From: Antrodiella citrinella
Taxonomy: Eukaryota > Basidiomycota > Agaricomycetes > Polyporales > Steccherinaceae
NCBI GenBank assembly: GCA_004802725.1
Contig: SGPM01000050.1
Location: 51,038 to 115,037 of the forward strand
Direction of reading: 5' to 3'
DNA length: 64,000 nt
The first letter of the stretch is position 1; each line of letters begins with the position of its first letter. Under the pieces are notes generated by a model. The model was not told the DNA's origin. It was given only the letters and a program-made list of their open reading frames with translations, and ran no database searches. Of this stretch, positions 1 to 11,776 are shown piece by piece. The translations under genes were made by a program, and so were the position numbers.

Positions 1-107
1 ACGAGGTGGTGCGGTTCATCCCTGCGCTGAACATCTCGAAGGAGGACCTGAAGAAAGGGTGTGATATTTTTGTGGAGGCTGTTGAAGAAATTGTGCATGA
101 GGGATGA
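1..107 (+). CDS. Class III aminotransferase, C-terminal fragment
   Basis: The window opens inside a reading frame that encodes about 34 residues (from base 3) and stops with TGA at 105-107. The peptide contains VRFIPALNISKEDLKKG followed by an amphipathic helix. This pattern (hydrophobic strand, P-x-L, then a Ser/Glu-Asp-Leu helix) is the usual C-terminal end of PLP-dependent class III aminotransferases such as 4-aminobutyrate, ornithine and acetylornithine aminotransferases. The catalytic lysine region lies outside the window, so the substrate cannot be assigned. The gene is cut by the window edge, not broken. Confidence 0.6.
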   Translation, partial: EVVRFIPALNISKEDLKKGCDIFVEAVEEIVHEG

Positions 108-390
108 GTGTTGTTTTGTAAAAATAGGTGTACTGTATGACAGAATGCAGCTGCGGAATTGATTGAGGGACGATGCCGTGGAGTGCCGGAGTGAGTGAGC
201 CTGAGTGGCCCGTCCGAGTTGTCTCCACCACGACTCTCCCTCGACCTTCCTCTCCCCAGTCCACATGTCTGGCCCTGCTGCACAATCTCCTAGCAAGTCT
301 GGTCGTTGAGCAAACAACGTATATCAGTTTCTCCGTATTCCCAACTTCCCTCAACACCGATAGGCTCCCCTAGCACAGTTCCCGCACAAC

Positions 391-2845
391 ATGTCTATCC
401 TCGGATTGCATCTGCACGTCTGGTTTTGTCTCTGGATTGCTACTATATGCACGCTTTCTCCAGTCTCGGCATACATCCCTGCTTCTCCCGTCAACGGAAC
501 AGTGGTCCCTCCCGATGCAAGCGGGACGAACGGTACAGCCGCGTCGTTCCTCAACCTTCAGTGGTTTGGTGGAGGCTACCAGGAGAAGATCTCGTACCAA
601 CTGGTTGGTGCTGAGAGTGACGGTGTAAACAAGGTATGTACAGGGTCTTTGCTGGACACACGATTCTTTGTTCGTGCAGGGCAGATTGGGTTCTATCATA
701 CCCGGGGATCGACGGATGGTTGATGTGAATNGGTTTAGGGAGCCTTGGTACATTTTACAGAGGATAATCTGTCCAACGATACGAGTGAGTCGTGTGCCAC
801 TTTCTGCGCCGTGTTGAATATGTTGCTAAGGGTTGTGTTCCCTCCTTTGTCCAACGTGTTTCTCTGCTCGTCTAATGTACATGTGATTCTGCCCACTATC
901 CTCCGATCATCAGCCACAACCCCATGGATTGCTCTTGTCTCCTGTGACGCAAACGCGACGGACGCGTCTCAAGAGGAGGATATATTCACTCTCGCAAACG
1001 AGCGGGGCGCAGTTGCTGCAGTACGTCCCATCCTCTCACGAGACACTACTCATGCCCTTACTCACACGGTCCACCCTTCCCTCTATTTCTATCTTCGCGC
1101 GTGTTCTATCATGCCCCACTACACCGTCATGTCTTATTACGTCCGACGCTGAATATTTAGCTTTTGTATTCTCTTTACAGCGATAGATGTGAAATCAATC
1201 CGGAATATGCTAATCCTGCGAACTTCGACCAGTTGATGGACATATTCTCCACTCCGTCGCTCACGTCTTCCCAGTACGTTGTCCGCCTTTCACTCATTCC
1301 ACTAAGTCTGTGGATGTATGTACGTCGTCTGACTCCTGATTGCTTAACAGGTTCATAGAATATCAATACGGTGCGATCAACGTGACAAAGTACGGACACT
1401 ACGACCCGCTGCTTTTGAACCAATCCGCGGCACAGATCAACGCGACCATCGCCAACGGGACAATTAACTCAAAGGGGTTTATGTTCGCCACGCTACTAGC
1501 TTTCAACGCAACGGGCACGGATACGGATTCGGGGACAGATGGCACTGGCGTTGACGGGACGAATGACAATGTATCGAGTGGGCATACTACGAGCTTGGCC
1601 ATGTGAGTGGTTATTTCCTATGCCTCGTTAGGCTTCGATGAGTTTGGATGGATATTGTTACTGATGCTTTGGGTTGTAGGATCATCTTGTATGCTATCAC
1701 AGGTTGCGTCTCTGCCTTATTCTGCATTGTTATCGTATCTGGAGTACGTCATCTCATTATCACGGATTGCTCCTTCATTGACATTGCGCTGTTTTCACTA
1801 GGCAGTCCGAGCGATCCGTCACCCAGAACGCTACGGGCCACGCCACGGCGGAGACGATCTGCCTGGGCAGTTCAGTGCTCAGTCTCGGGCTCGAGGCCTT
1901 ACTCGTGCTATTCTGGACACGTTCCCGGTCGTCAAATTTGGTGGATCCGAGGAAGCGGGTGCACCAGTTGGGCCGTATGGGAAGGACATAGAGAGTGCCG
2001 GAAGCAGGTCTAGTGTGGATTTGGTCAACACAGGAGGAAAACTGGAAGGCGTTGAAATGAGGGAGGTCGGCAGTCATTGGGAAGGCGAGGAAGGGAGGAA
2101 GGAAGATGGGGGAGATGTGCAGGTTATTGAGGATGGGAGTGGGACACGACGGGTTGAGGGTGGAAGAAGGAGTCAAGATGGGTCGTCAGCTAATTCTGGA
2201 TCTCCTCAGTCGCCTTCACCCTCTTCTTCTCAACCTGAAGCTAGCTCGTCGCAATTACCGTCAGCAGTCACGTCTCCGATGCCTCGCCCACCTCGTTCTG
2301 CTTCGTCCGTGCCGTCTCAAGCCTCTGCCGGAGACGTCGTACCAGACTCCATTGGGCGCGAGACATGTCCCATCTGTATTGTCGACTTTGAGGAAGGCGA
2401 CGATCTACGGGTACTTCCTTGTGAAGGCAAACACAGGTTCCACCAGGCGTGCGTCGACCAGTGGCTGTTGGAGCTGTCAAGTAGCTGTCCCATATGTAGA
2501 CAAGGTACGTCCCAGCATTATGCCCCTCGGCGCTCATTCGTGTGCGTTCACTGACCATTCATCGTCAAATTAGACTTCCAGACCCTGGAATCTATGATGT
2601 CACACGACTCGCATTCGAACGACTACCTGGAGCCTCCCTCTGCGATGCACGCTTTCGGGTCACGACCGCTCTCCGGCGCAGGCGCACGGTTATCACGCTA
2701 CCTCCGTCTGGCGCGCCGACGGAGACGAGAGAACGAATCGTCCGGGCTGAACCCGAACAGCAGCAGCGGGAGGAGCCAGGGAGAGGGGTCAATGCACGAA
2801 GATCACACGTCAGCGGGGAATGTGTTCCACCCTATGTCGCTTTGA
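391..2845 (+). CDS. Membrane-anchored RING-H2 E3 ubiquitin ligase (PA-TM-RING-like)
   Basis: The gene probably encodes an endomembrane E3 ubiquitin ligase. Traced exons are 391-633, 680-784, about 914-1019, 1161-1273, 1351-1602, 1680-1743, 1802-2504 and 2574-2845. Residues 1-28 form a signal peptide (start [13 protein letters not shown]). A lumenal region rich in N-x-T sites follows, with a PA-like stretch around [19 protein letters not shown] and AVAALLYS. One transmembrane helix is encoded by 1680-1743. The cytosolic part contains the conserved block [11 protein letters not shown], a Ser/Pro-rich linker and a RING-H2 finger at about 2368-2504 (CPIC...C-x4-HRFH-x2-C...CPICR), so all eight zinc ligands are present. 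The tail is Arg/Ser-rich. The junction between exons 2 and 3 does not keep frame with the best donor (785), and one base at 731 is N, so this part of the model is uncertain. Confidence 0.85.
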
Positions 2846-3758
2846 GATGGGGATGAGTGCGTTGGCGAGAGGTTTGTGTATTGACGTGGACGTTCTTGCA
2901 TGTTGTTTTTCGTTCGTATTTGTATGATAGTAGGCATCGGTATTGTATGAGCGGTACTTATGATGTGTGCACGTAGATGTTTTTGGCGCTCCGTCGGTCG
3001 TGTAGCACACATTACAAGGGTAAGTTTGGCTGTAAGGTGAGTGGTGCCTGCTATAGTATTTTCATTGTCAGCAATCCCCTGATAGTCTCTTTCTTGCGAT
3101 GTAGAGTACGCAGATGATGCGTTCGGGCATCTCAACTCAACGATCCTGAATCAAATCAAAAAAAATCCATCGTTATCTTCTCACTTATGCATTACTGTCT
3201 TGGCACCACCCACAACTCTGGCGTCCATTTGAAACGCACAAGTACTAGTGCCTCTCTCAAGTGATATGTTGTCCGCAACGCCTTTTGGTGATCCTCTCCT
3301 ACCAACCATCACCCACCGCGCGGCGCAATAACTCAACAAGCGTCTACCGCGACACGGTTCCGAGCATCCACATAATTCGCACCACCACCACACACGCACG
3401 GGATCCACCTGACTTCTCGAACCACTTTCCTCTCCTCATCCCTGCCGACCCTCTTTTCATTGAAGATTGACCAGTTGACCCTGGATTGCCTCGTATATCA
3501 CACTGTGACTCCCAAAGGCGCTGTTCGTCGGTCGCACTTTTGCCACTTTGCAGCTGGCTTCCCATCAATGGCGACAGAACTCGCCATAGGACTTCCGCTT
3601 CATCTTCGTGGTTCTAAATCTTCTCGGAAGGTGGAATGCTCTCAAGTCGTGATGGCGGTCGAGATCGTTTGGATGGCTTGTTGCAAGCGATCTGATGGGT
3701 TGATTCATACGACTTCTTCTCTCCGAACTCAATGCGCTTCTTGAGTTGGGTTGGGGGA
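2846..3758. other. Intergenic spacer, no gene seen
   Basis: This is the 3' flank of the RING gene and the upstream region of the MFS transporter. Short open frames on both strands have no recognisable domain and biased, unlikely composition. There is an A-rich run at about 3157-3167, possibly part of a 3' end. Confidence 0.5.
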
Positions 3759-3832
3759 GTATATATCTATGTAGGTTTCCATTTCGAGGTTGAGGTTCTT
3801 TTCCTTATCTCTTCCCTTCTCCCCTCCTCTTC
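3759..3832 (+). promoter_or_regulatory. TATA element plus CT-rich tract upstream of MFS gene
   Basis: A GTATATATC element at 3759-3767 is followed by a long pyrimidine-rich stretch at about 3797-3832, roughly 100 bp before the ATG at 3931. TATA followed by a CT block near the transcription start is common in basidiomycete promoters. The functional role is inferred from position only. Confidence 0.4.
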
Positions 3833-3930
3833 TGTGGTCGCGGTTTGGGAACCTTCGACGCTTTTTACGACCAATCACCAGACATACGAACACTACCGGC
3901 ACCTAGATTAACGAATACCGACGGTACACT

Positions 3931-6235
3931 ATGAGCGTCGACGCAAACTCTCTCGACAAGGACGTCGAAAATGTCAAGGTCAAGCACTCCCAGTTCCAGG
4001 TGGAGACACAGGATGTCTTTGGTGAAGAGGATTCGGGTGTGGACCCCATTTACCAAGCCAAAGCCAGGATATTGAACGACGCGCTCCAAGAGATTGGGAT
4101 GGGCAAATATCAGGTGAGCACTGTTTTGTTCCGTTTTGAGACCGTGTTGGTTGAAAAGGTTCTGTCCCAGTGGTGGTTATTCGTCGTAACTGGGTTTGGA
4201 TGGTTCTCGTAAGTCCTCAACTTTCAGAATCATATAAATCTCCTCACGTCGTGTTGCACGTGTGTTTCCATCTAGAGATAATCTCTTCCCAGTATGTGCC
4301 ATTGCCTTACTATTTCATTCGACATCGCGTGACCTGTTTCTTGACAGATCGTGACGAGTCTTATCCTCTCCCCCGTCGTGGCAGAGTTCGGATTCGAAGG
4401 ACCTTGGCTCAAATTGGGCCAGAACATCGGTCTCCTCGTCGGAGCTGCGTTCTGGGGTGTCGCGTGCGATATATGGGGTCGTCAGTATGTCGTCCCTCTT
4501 GCTTGACTTCAAGCGCTGGATAAGGTATACTCATGTGCGGTTCCGTGTACAGATGGGCGTTCAACATCACCCTGTTCATCACCGGAGTCTTCGCCATCGC
4601 AGCAGGTGGTTCACCAGGCTTCGTCGCCTTGTGCTCGTTGGCCGCCGTGTGGAGTATCGGTGTGGGAGGCAACTTGCCAGTGGACTCAGCTGTCTTCCTT
4701 GGTGCGTTCATATGCGATATTTCCACTCAAGCGTCTTTCTGATCAAATGATTGTATATCTACAGAATTCATCCCTGCATCACATCAATATCTCTTGACAG
4801 TGCTCTCCATCTGGTGGGCCTTTGGTCAGCTCCTCGGTAGCTTAGTACGTGTCTTTCCAAATCTTCATGTTGAATTTCTTGATCCTCAGGTATGAAATAC
4901 AGATCGCATGGCCACTTATCGCCAACTTCAGCTGCAGTGGGACCACGCCCGCCACGTGCCCACGGTCCGAGAACCAAGGCTGGCGGTACTTCTTGTACAC
5001 CGTCGGCGGACTTATGCTCGTCCTCTTCGTCATCCGGTTCTTCGTCTTCCACCTCTACGAGTCGCCCAAGTACCTCATGGGCCGCGGGCGGGACGAGGAG
5101 GCGGTGGAGGTGGTCAAGAAAGTTGCAGCGTACAACGGGAAGGAGTCGACGTTGACGTTGGAAATGCTGCAGGAGGCCGGGCGGTTGGTTGCACTGGAGA
5201 AGGAGGTGGAGGTGGAGATGGATACGAGCGCGAAGGCGGCGGCGTTGAGGAAGTTGCAGAAGTTTGATATGGGACATGTGAAGCCGTTGTTTGCGACAAG
5301 GAAGTTGGCGTATTCCACTTCGTTACTGATCATTCTGTGGGGTATGTCTTATTCGTCATTGTTTTCCCATTTCTGTGGTCTGACTTTACGGACGTTCTGT
5401 AGCTTTGATCGGTCTTGCATTCCCTCTGTGAGTTCTTTCGAGACGTTGATGTGCGCACCTACTAATGGTTATTGCCTAGATATAACGGTTTCGTCACATT
5501 CTAGTAAGATTGATCCCTCCTTGACCCGCGACGACCCTGACTTGACTGTCTATAGCTTGCAAACTCGTGGTGCCGACTTCGGAGATGGCTCTCTGAATAC
5601 CACCTACCGTAACGTAAGCCTCCATACCTTCTCATGTGTTATCTACACTCGCTGAATCATCACCTTGCAGCAAGTCATCCTGAGCGTGATCGGTGTACCT
5701 GGTGCTCTCCTCGCAGGCTGGCTCGTCGAAGTCCCCTACCTCGGCCGCAAAGGCACACTTGCCATCTCAACTCGTACGTTCCCCCTTTCCCTTCTCCTTT
5801 TCTCCTGATCTCCCGCTTCTATTGATAACTGCCATCGAACAGTACTTACCGGAGTCTTCTTGTTCGCCGGCACAACCGCACGGACGTCCAATGCCTTGCT
5901 GGGCTGGAACTGTGGCTACACTTTCACCTCCAACGTGATGTACGGCGTACTCTATGCTGTGTCTCCAGAGCTGTTCCCCACCAAGGACAGAGGCACGGGC
6001 AACGCTATCGTCGCTACTGCCAATCGTATTTTCGGTATCATGGTGAGGTTTTATCTTGGATGTGAGCACGTATCTGGTGGATTGACGTGGATTGTGTGTG
6101 CAGGCTCCGATCATTGCGTTGTATGCGAACTTGGCGACACCGGTCCCGATTTATGTGTCTGGTGCGCTGTTTTTGGTGTCGGGGTTCATTGCGCTGCTGT
6201 TGCCGTTCGAGACCAGAGGCAAGGCGTCGATATAA
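3931..6235 (+). CDS. MFS transporter, sugar-porter/SV2-like
   Basis: This is a twelve-helix major facilitator probably acting in the plasma membrane; its substrate is unknown. The start MSVDANSLDKD at 3931 is followed by a hydrophilic N-terminus and the conserved front GMGKYQWWLFVVTGFGWFSD spread over three exons. The loop between helices 2 and 3 carries the MFS signature D-I-W-G-R-R (split by an intron near 4482). Further landmarks are GVGGNLPVDSAVFLEF, the RWRYF-like NQGWRYF, a large central loop starting YESPKYLMGRGRDEEA, and the C-terminal half with SPELFPTKDRGTGNA and PFETRGKASI just before TAA at 6233-6235. At least nine short introns are present. PESPRF/PFET-type motifs place it with sugar porter or SV2-like members (PF00083/PF07690) and not with drug:H+ antiporters. 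No frame damage was seen. Confidence 0.88.
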
Positions 6236-6754
6236 AAGCGTTGGAGAACATCGCAGGAGAAAAGACTCTCGATCTAATGACTTATTTGTTTGTTTTCACT
6301 CATCGTCTTGTACATGTTCACCCTCTTACTTAATATCCCGAGATACGCGTAGAATTGCAGCGCATCTCATGCTATGACGCTATGTATACGTGGAGCATGC
6401 ATGCCAAAAATCCTGCAGACCATCCGGTAATATTACCTGCTATTGCGCAAACTGAAGCGACGTTCAATCGGTTGACAATACTTTCGACGTCCTTCACAGT
6501 AGCTCTCTAACGCTTGCGACAACAGATCACTAGTATGCAATGTACTCTGATGATCATAGTCTAAGATTCGTATAATGTCATTGTCCATCGGCCTGAACGT
6601 ATTTCCAGTGATTATTGCGAGAGTCCATTTCAAATAATGTCTGCAACTAGATCACAAGCAACTTTCACTCGGTCTATCGTCATACTGAATTTCATCAGGA
6701 GGCTAAGCATATTGTGATTTGACCTTGATAATCGTAGACAAGCACCACATCGTG
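6236..6754. other. Intergenic spacer, no gene seen
   Basis: AT-richer DNA follows the transporter stop codon and runs up to the aldo-keto reductase remnant. No coding signal, RNA gene or repeat was recognised in it. Confidence 0.45.
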
Positions 6755-7110
6755 ACTACGCTGGACGAATGGCCTGTTGGACGGGCCACTTGGCAATTGA
6801 CGTACATCAGATCGATATAGCTGAGGCTAGTCGGTGCGCAAGTTCTTCATCGGACGAAGAGGTACATGAACTTGACATTGTTTCCGTTGTACATAACAGA
6901 CGGGCCAAATTTTGCTGGATCCTCTCTGAGCTTGTAGTTGGTACTATACTGCCAGTGCGTACATTCTATTAGCGTGACGGCGTACGCGGAACTAGCAAGC
7001 ATAGCTACCTTTGTCGCCACGAACATTTGGTCTCGATTGCCACGCTTCTCCATCCATTCGCCAAATGAACTGTTCAGATGATTCGTCTTGACTGATTCGA
7101 CAGCCATTGC
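6755..7110 (-). pseudogene. Aldo-keto reductase fragment, copy 1 (middle part plus extreme C-terminus)
   Basis: The minus strand reads as a damaged copy of the intact reductase at 18989-20500. It holds the second exon (SSEQF, GEWMEKRGNRDQMFVATK), an intron-like stretch, then the third exon start (YSTNYKLREDPAKFGP, MYNGNNVK) up to YIDL. It then jumps directly to the last residues of the gene, whose end reads VARPTGHSSSV in a shifted frame. One extra T near the GEWMEK motif and other indels break the frame. The N-terminus and most of the C-terminal half are missing. The intron between the two exon pieces is retained, so the copy arose from DNA and not from mRNA. A parental link to 18989-20500 is inferred from shared order and wording. 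Confidence 0.75.
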
Positions 7111-7258
7111 ACGACCTTGGGTGTACCTACTAAAGTACTAAAGTCTGACTGCCAGTACCTGGCAGGACAATCCTGGTGTGACGGTGTCGCGGCATTTCCC
7201 GAGGACAGTCCTCCCCTGCAGTCACGGTCACGACATAGTAATATTCCTCTGAGCGACG

Positions 7259-7800
7259 ATGCTCTTCTGCCCGACATGCGCCAACATCCTCGTCATATCT
7301 ACCGAGACAGGCTACAATAAGTGGGCCTGTAACACCTGCGCCTATGAATTCCCTATCACAAAGCAGGTTCGTTCGATCTTCGTAATTTTTTTTGTACCGT
7401 GAGTGGACTCTTCCTAACATTCTTCCCTATGTTTTCAGATGACTTCGCGGACCCATTTGAAGCGTAAAGAGGTTGACGATGTACTGGGCGGAGAGGACAT
7501 GTGGAAGCACGCTGACTCCACGGCAGGTACGTCCAGATTTCAACCTCACTAGGTCTTCTACTTAGCTGCACACTCTACACCATGCCTTGATTAGCAAATT
7601 GCCCGAAGTGCGACCACGAGCGCGCGTACTTCTACCAGCTTCAAATCCGCTCTGCAGATGAGCCCATGACGACGTGTGCGTGCCCCCCTCGCTCGTGTAT
7701 CCTCTTTGGGATGCTCTGACTTTCTTACGCTTTTTTTTTTCTTTTGCGGTGTGCAGTTTACAGATGCGCGGCTTGCGGAAACCAATGGCGAGAAAATTAG
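7259..7800 (+). CDS. RPC11: RNA polymerase III subunit C11 (RPC10/RPC11)
   Basis: This is the small Pol III subunit that supports RNA cleavage, termination and reinitiation. Four exons (7259-7366, 7439-7526, 7595-7675, 7757-7800) encode about 107 residues, the normal family length. The N-terminal zinc ribbon uses CPTC (residues 4-7) and CNTC. The C-terminal TFIIS-like ribbon uses CPKC and CAAC, and the acidic cleavage hairpin QIRSADEPMTTFYRC is intact. The ATG at 7259 is fixed by the family start MLFCPTCAN. It stands as an intact essential gene inside a region of decayed copies: partial copies of its 5' end occur at 11072-11179 and about 16259-16365, both on the minus strand, so their orientation is opposite to the parent. 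Confidence 0.96.
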
Positions 7801-9610
7801 TATCTCATCGCGGGACCATGGATTTCTGTTTCAAGTCACTGGGTTGACATGCATTGAATCATTCGTCACCTGTCCTCCCGATCGACACGATCTCCCGTCG
7901 ACGTCGAGAACGACCGCTTGCCTCACTCGATTGCATGGAACGGCAGTGAAGTTGAATCGTGGGAGTGGCTGGACGTATGACAGGCGTATGACAGGCACAA
8001 CCTACTTGGATTTTTCAGCGAACGGATGATTAGGGGATAGGTTGCACACGGGGAAATATTTTCAACATGTATGATCGATACGTATGTACTAGCAGTCATG
8101 ATATGCCATGCTGAACGTTGAACAGTGACCAAAAATTCGGAGTCTTACATGCTGTCGCCGAGCCATCGCCTTTCGTGAGGGGTCCACCCATAGCGAATGG
8201 CGAAGTTGTTAGAATCTATATTCTCCGGGGTTGCTCAGGAAGCCAGCGCCTACTGTTGTAGCCAAACATGTACACACGTAGGTAGTCAATTATGTGCGCC
8301 AAGTGTGCGCACGGCATCGAATCCTTTCTGTGTCGTCGGTGTCCGAGTCTTCCGAGTCCCCAAAACTATCAGAAGTTGTCATCAGCACATGCGACATGTC
8401 TTGAAATCTCAATTGAGTATCCGACTTGTACTCTGTAGCGAATTCTCCACGAGGTGAATGCCCACCAGACACCCACCCAGCTTTACACGACTATATAACA
8501 ATCTGTGACGAAGTTCATAACACAGGCCACTCACTTCACCTGACAATTGTCGCTTGCGAAAGCTACAGACATGGAGAAAAGATACTAAGGTAAGTCTGCT
8601 GGTCCTCTTCTCGCGAGGCTCGACTTACAACGACTATCCTGTATAGCGTGTGCGCGTGTCGGCTGACCACAAGAACTCGAATTCCCTGACCGGTTCCGAT
8701 GTCAGGCTTCAGGGGCTTTGGAAGCAAAGGAAGTCCGATGACTCCTCAGGGGAAACTTAAAGTTGTCGCCAGACTATACCATATGGACATAGGAACGCCG
8801 AGCCTCTCCGGATCGCTGTGTCCGCTATCCGTAGTTCAATTCACAATTGGTATCACCACCTACTATCAACAGTATCGTTGCGACTCATTTTTGTGGAAAT
8901 CTTCAAGAGTCACTGCACAATGGGACATTTATGGTCGGAGGCCACTGGCTTGTTCCAGCTCATATATTTCAATGAATTACAGTAAGCTCATACTAAGGTT
9001 ACTGCGACTTACGCTGACACATTTCTCAGTAGTGACGATTGCAGCTATAACTTCAAGTCCAATCAATATACTATACCCTTATATCGGCGTTGATATCCCC
9101 GGCTCGCCGATTTTCACTCCAAGGGTTGGGTCCGTCGTTGAGCGGGGATATTCAGGCTCTAATGCCACCGACACCCTGCAAGCATTAAAGTTTGAAGCCT
9201 GAGGATCTGAAGTTTGACGGCTCTAACGACTTTTTGTTTACAGGCGCAATCGTATGAATGCAACCACCTTGAGCCTCACAGAATTCCGCAAATCTGCAGT
9301 TCTTTGTGCTCGGAATCGTTCAGGCCGGGATAATGGACTTCGTACTTTACTCACCGTCAAGTTCAGACTTCCCTGCAGCACGTTTCGTCTCCTATCATCC
9401 AATGTGTGGCGCATACGGCACCTAGTAGGCATCGGATCCAGGGATCATCCTCGAATCTGGATAGACCTGGATATGTGGATATATGCCTATTGACTGCACC
9501 TTTCGGGAATCAACGTCAGAACTTTAACCACTGCCAAGGCACATTTTGTGAACTCTGGGCCACATCCATGATACATTCATAAATCCTCATCCATCCGCTG
9601 ACTTTGCAAC
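7801..9610. other. Long stretch without a supported gene
   Basis: This stretch begins with the RPC11 3' flank. One open frame at 8699-9202 (+, 167 codons, start MSGFRGFGSKGSPMTPQGK) follows an intron-like GTAAGT...TAG segment at about 8590-8647 and a TATATAA at 8491-8497, so a small expressed gene is conceivable. Its translation has no domain I recognise, no obvious membrane segment and a composition close to chance. A second open frame at 9254-9493 looks like noise. Confidence 0.3.
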
Positions 9611-11078
9611 ATGACTACTATGGATACATCTCCCTCCTGTTTGATTCACCTTGAAGATATTTCTTCTCGGTCAGCTCTTATGATTTCCTGGGAGCGGTTT
9701 CGACATCGCCGGGCGCATTGGTTCGTAAAGTGCGTCGCTGAATTTGTGAGCATTTTTTGGTGGAGCCCACGAACAACTCTCACACATCTTCTCGTAGACG
9801 GGTGTCTTCATCTATACGTTTGCCGGTGCGTACAGTTGAGTCGTCGAGGCTCTCGACTAACGATTGCTCACAGGATTGGGGTCAATCGCTGCTTTTATTC
9901 TTGGAAATATAATGGGAACACCGCTCTCTTGTAAGAGCTCAGAAGTACACTTCGCTGTCGGTCTGACTAGTTCATGTGCAGCGTTTTCCAAAGCGGCATT
10001 GCGTATGGCATTGGCCTTGCGTTGGCGTTCATCGTGAGTCTGCTTACAGTATATGATCGTGTCGTGTCTGATCCAATCCCTCGTTAGCTTTGCGCGAGCA
10101 CATCTGGTGGACACTTTCATCCTGGGCTCACCATTGCATTGGTGGTAACTAAGAAGTTTCCTCCAGTGAAGGCCGTCAGGTTTGTCATCGCTGGTGCATT
10201 CGCCGACCAATCACTGAAGTATCGTCTTCAGGTACATCGTTTCTCAGATCTTAGGAAGCTACGTGGCGTGCTTGCTTGTCTATGTGCAATATAATGGCAT
10301 GATCTCGGTAAGGGCACATTTCCGCGCAAATCCTATTGAACACTCACGTTTTCTAGCAAGCGACCAAGGTCCTCGAGGCAGCAGGTACTTTGAACTCCGT
10401 CATGTTCACGCCGCAGGGTCCCGCAGGTATATTCGCATTCTATATTCGGCCTGGCTCGAATGTGGGGCAAGTTTTTCTGAACGAGTTCGTGTGTGTATGT
10501 CTTTGTGTCTTTCTCTGCCCCAGTGTCTTGCGCTTACTTTGAGCGTTGCCAACAGGACTTCGTATTTGGTGTGGTGATATGGGCTGTGTTGGACCCCACA
10601 AACCCCTTCGTGAATCCAATTTATGACTCCTTGGATCTTTGGCTTGACACTGTGAGTCCTGGGTAATTGCACTGGAAGTCGAACGACGCCGACTACAGCT
10701 CTTGTTAGCTCTCTTTTTATCTATGGATACGCCCCGGTCGGTAGTACGTCGTAACACGTCTTTTCCGTTAACTTACAGTGAGCTGATCGTCCGTCTTCTC
10801 AAGTTGCGTTGAACTCTGCGCGGGATGTCGGTGGTCGTCTCGCCGCCCTCAACCATCTGGGGGCCAGCGGCAGGTGGAGGGACATATGCAGTGCTGGCCT
10901 CCGTTACAAACATACCCGTGACGTTCTTGGGCGCTATGTTCTACGAGTTCATGCTCACGGACTCCTCACGCGGTGTGTATCGCCCCCCACAGTTATACGC
11001 TCATTCCACTTATATACATTCCATGTAGTCGTTACTGCGTCTAGTTCGGCCCGAATAGATCTGCAAGTTGGGGGATAG
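9611..11078 (+). pseudogene. Aquaporin (MIP family), frameshifted and truncated
   Basis: The exons read as a membrane water/glycerol channel of the fungal MIP family. HLEDISSR and WERFRHRRAHWFVKCVAEF lead into helix 1 (TGVFIYTFAGLGSIAAFIL). The first pore loop is SGGHFHPGLTIA, where NPA has become HPG. Then come YIVSQILGSYVACLLVY and a middle domain around MFTPQGPAGIFAFY. The second pore loop is LNSARDVGGRL (NSA for NPA, selectivity Arg kept). After GGRLAAL the homologous frame shifts: WGPAAGGGTYAVLASVTNIP continues one base out of phase, as if a base had been added at about 10850-10853. A second phase problem lies at the intron near 9931-9981. The C-terminus runs into an antisense RPC11 fragment that supplies the stop at 11076-11078. 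A sequencing error cannot be excluded for the frameshift. Confidence 0.75.
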
Positions 11079-11179
11079 GGAACTCATAGGCGCAGGTGTA
11101 CCACCTCCAGCTGTTATAGTGACTAGTCTGTCTCGGTAGATGTGACGAGGATGTTGGCGCATATCGGGCAAAAGAGCAT
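11072..11179 (-). pseudogene. RPC11 5'-end fragment, copy A
   Basis: Read on the minus strand from ATG at 11179, this piece reproduces the first exon of RPC11 (LFCP-x-CANILV-STET, then an insertion, then NTCAYEFPI-like codons). It carries a premature TAG right after STETD and a short expansion before the second CxxC. It ends in the region matching the exon 1/intron 1 boundary. It overlaps the last codons of the damaged aquaporin frame, so its insertion replaced the natural aquaporin C-terminus. Confidence 0.75.
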
Positions 11180-11554
11180 TGTACTGTCTCGCTCCAATGG
11201 CGTACAGTCTATAGATAAATAGTATGCCGAACACAGTCGAAACAAGGCAGCTTGTCGTCGGCACAGAGACTCTGGCGTCCCATCGTGGGAGCTGGCCCGG
11301 AGTTACATTCCCTCTCTCTCAACGCTGCGCTACCCAGTGACCCGCGGCTCCATGTCTTGATCTGACCGTAAACCACAGCTCCCGAATAGTGAATGAACGG
11401 TCCTCGTGATCCTGTAGGGAGAATGTGAGAGGTGAACCTGGCAGGCTGAGACCAGTCACGGTTGAGGGTGCAAGGAAGTTCTTACGCGCGGGGGATCTTT
11501 GCTCGGTGGTCTACAGCTCACTCCACGGCTCTCTACAGAAGAAATACTGCTGCA
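11180..11554. other. Spacer with no gene
   Basis: The first part probably continues the upstream flank of the RPC11 copy (about 11180-11260). The rest up to 11554 shows no coding signal. Confidence 0.4.
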
Positions 11555-11776
11555 ATCGTTGTGGAGTAAGATCCGTTACACTTGTGGTCACAGAATGTGC
11601 AGAATGGAAAGGAATCACTAGAATATGTATGTACATCTAGAGTACAATCAACTGGTGTAAGTTTGCATTATATGGAAGAACTTAAATAGAGGAAAGTCAA
11701 TTTCGAGGGGAGAACTGTAAGGACACCGTCAGGGAAAGCCATGGACAGCATCAAGTATGCACAGATAATGAATAAG

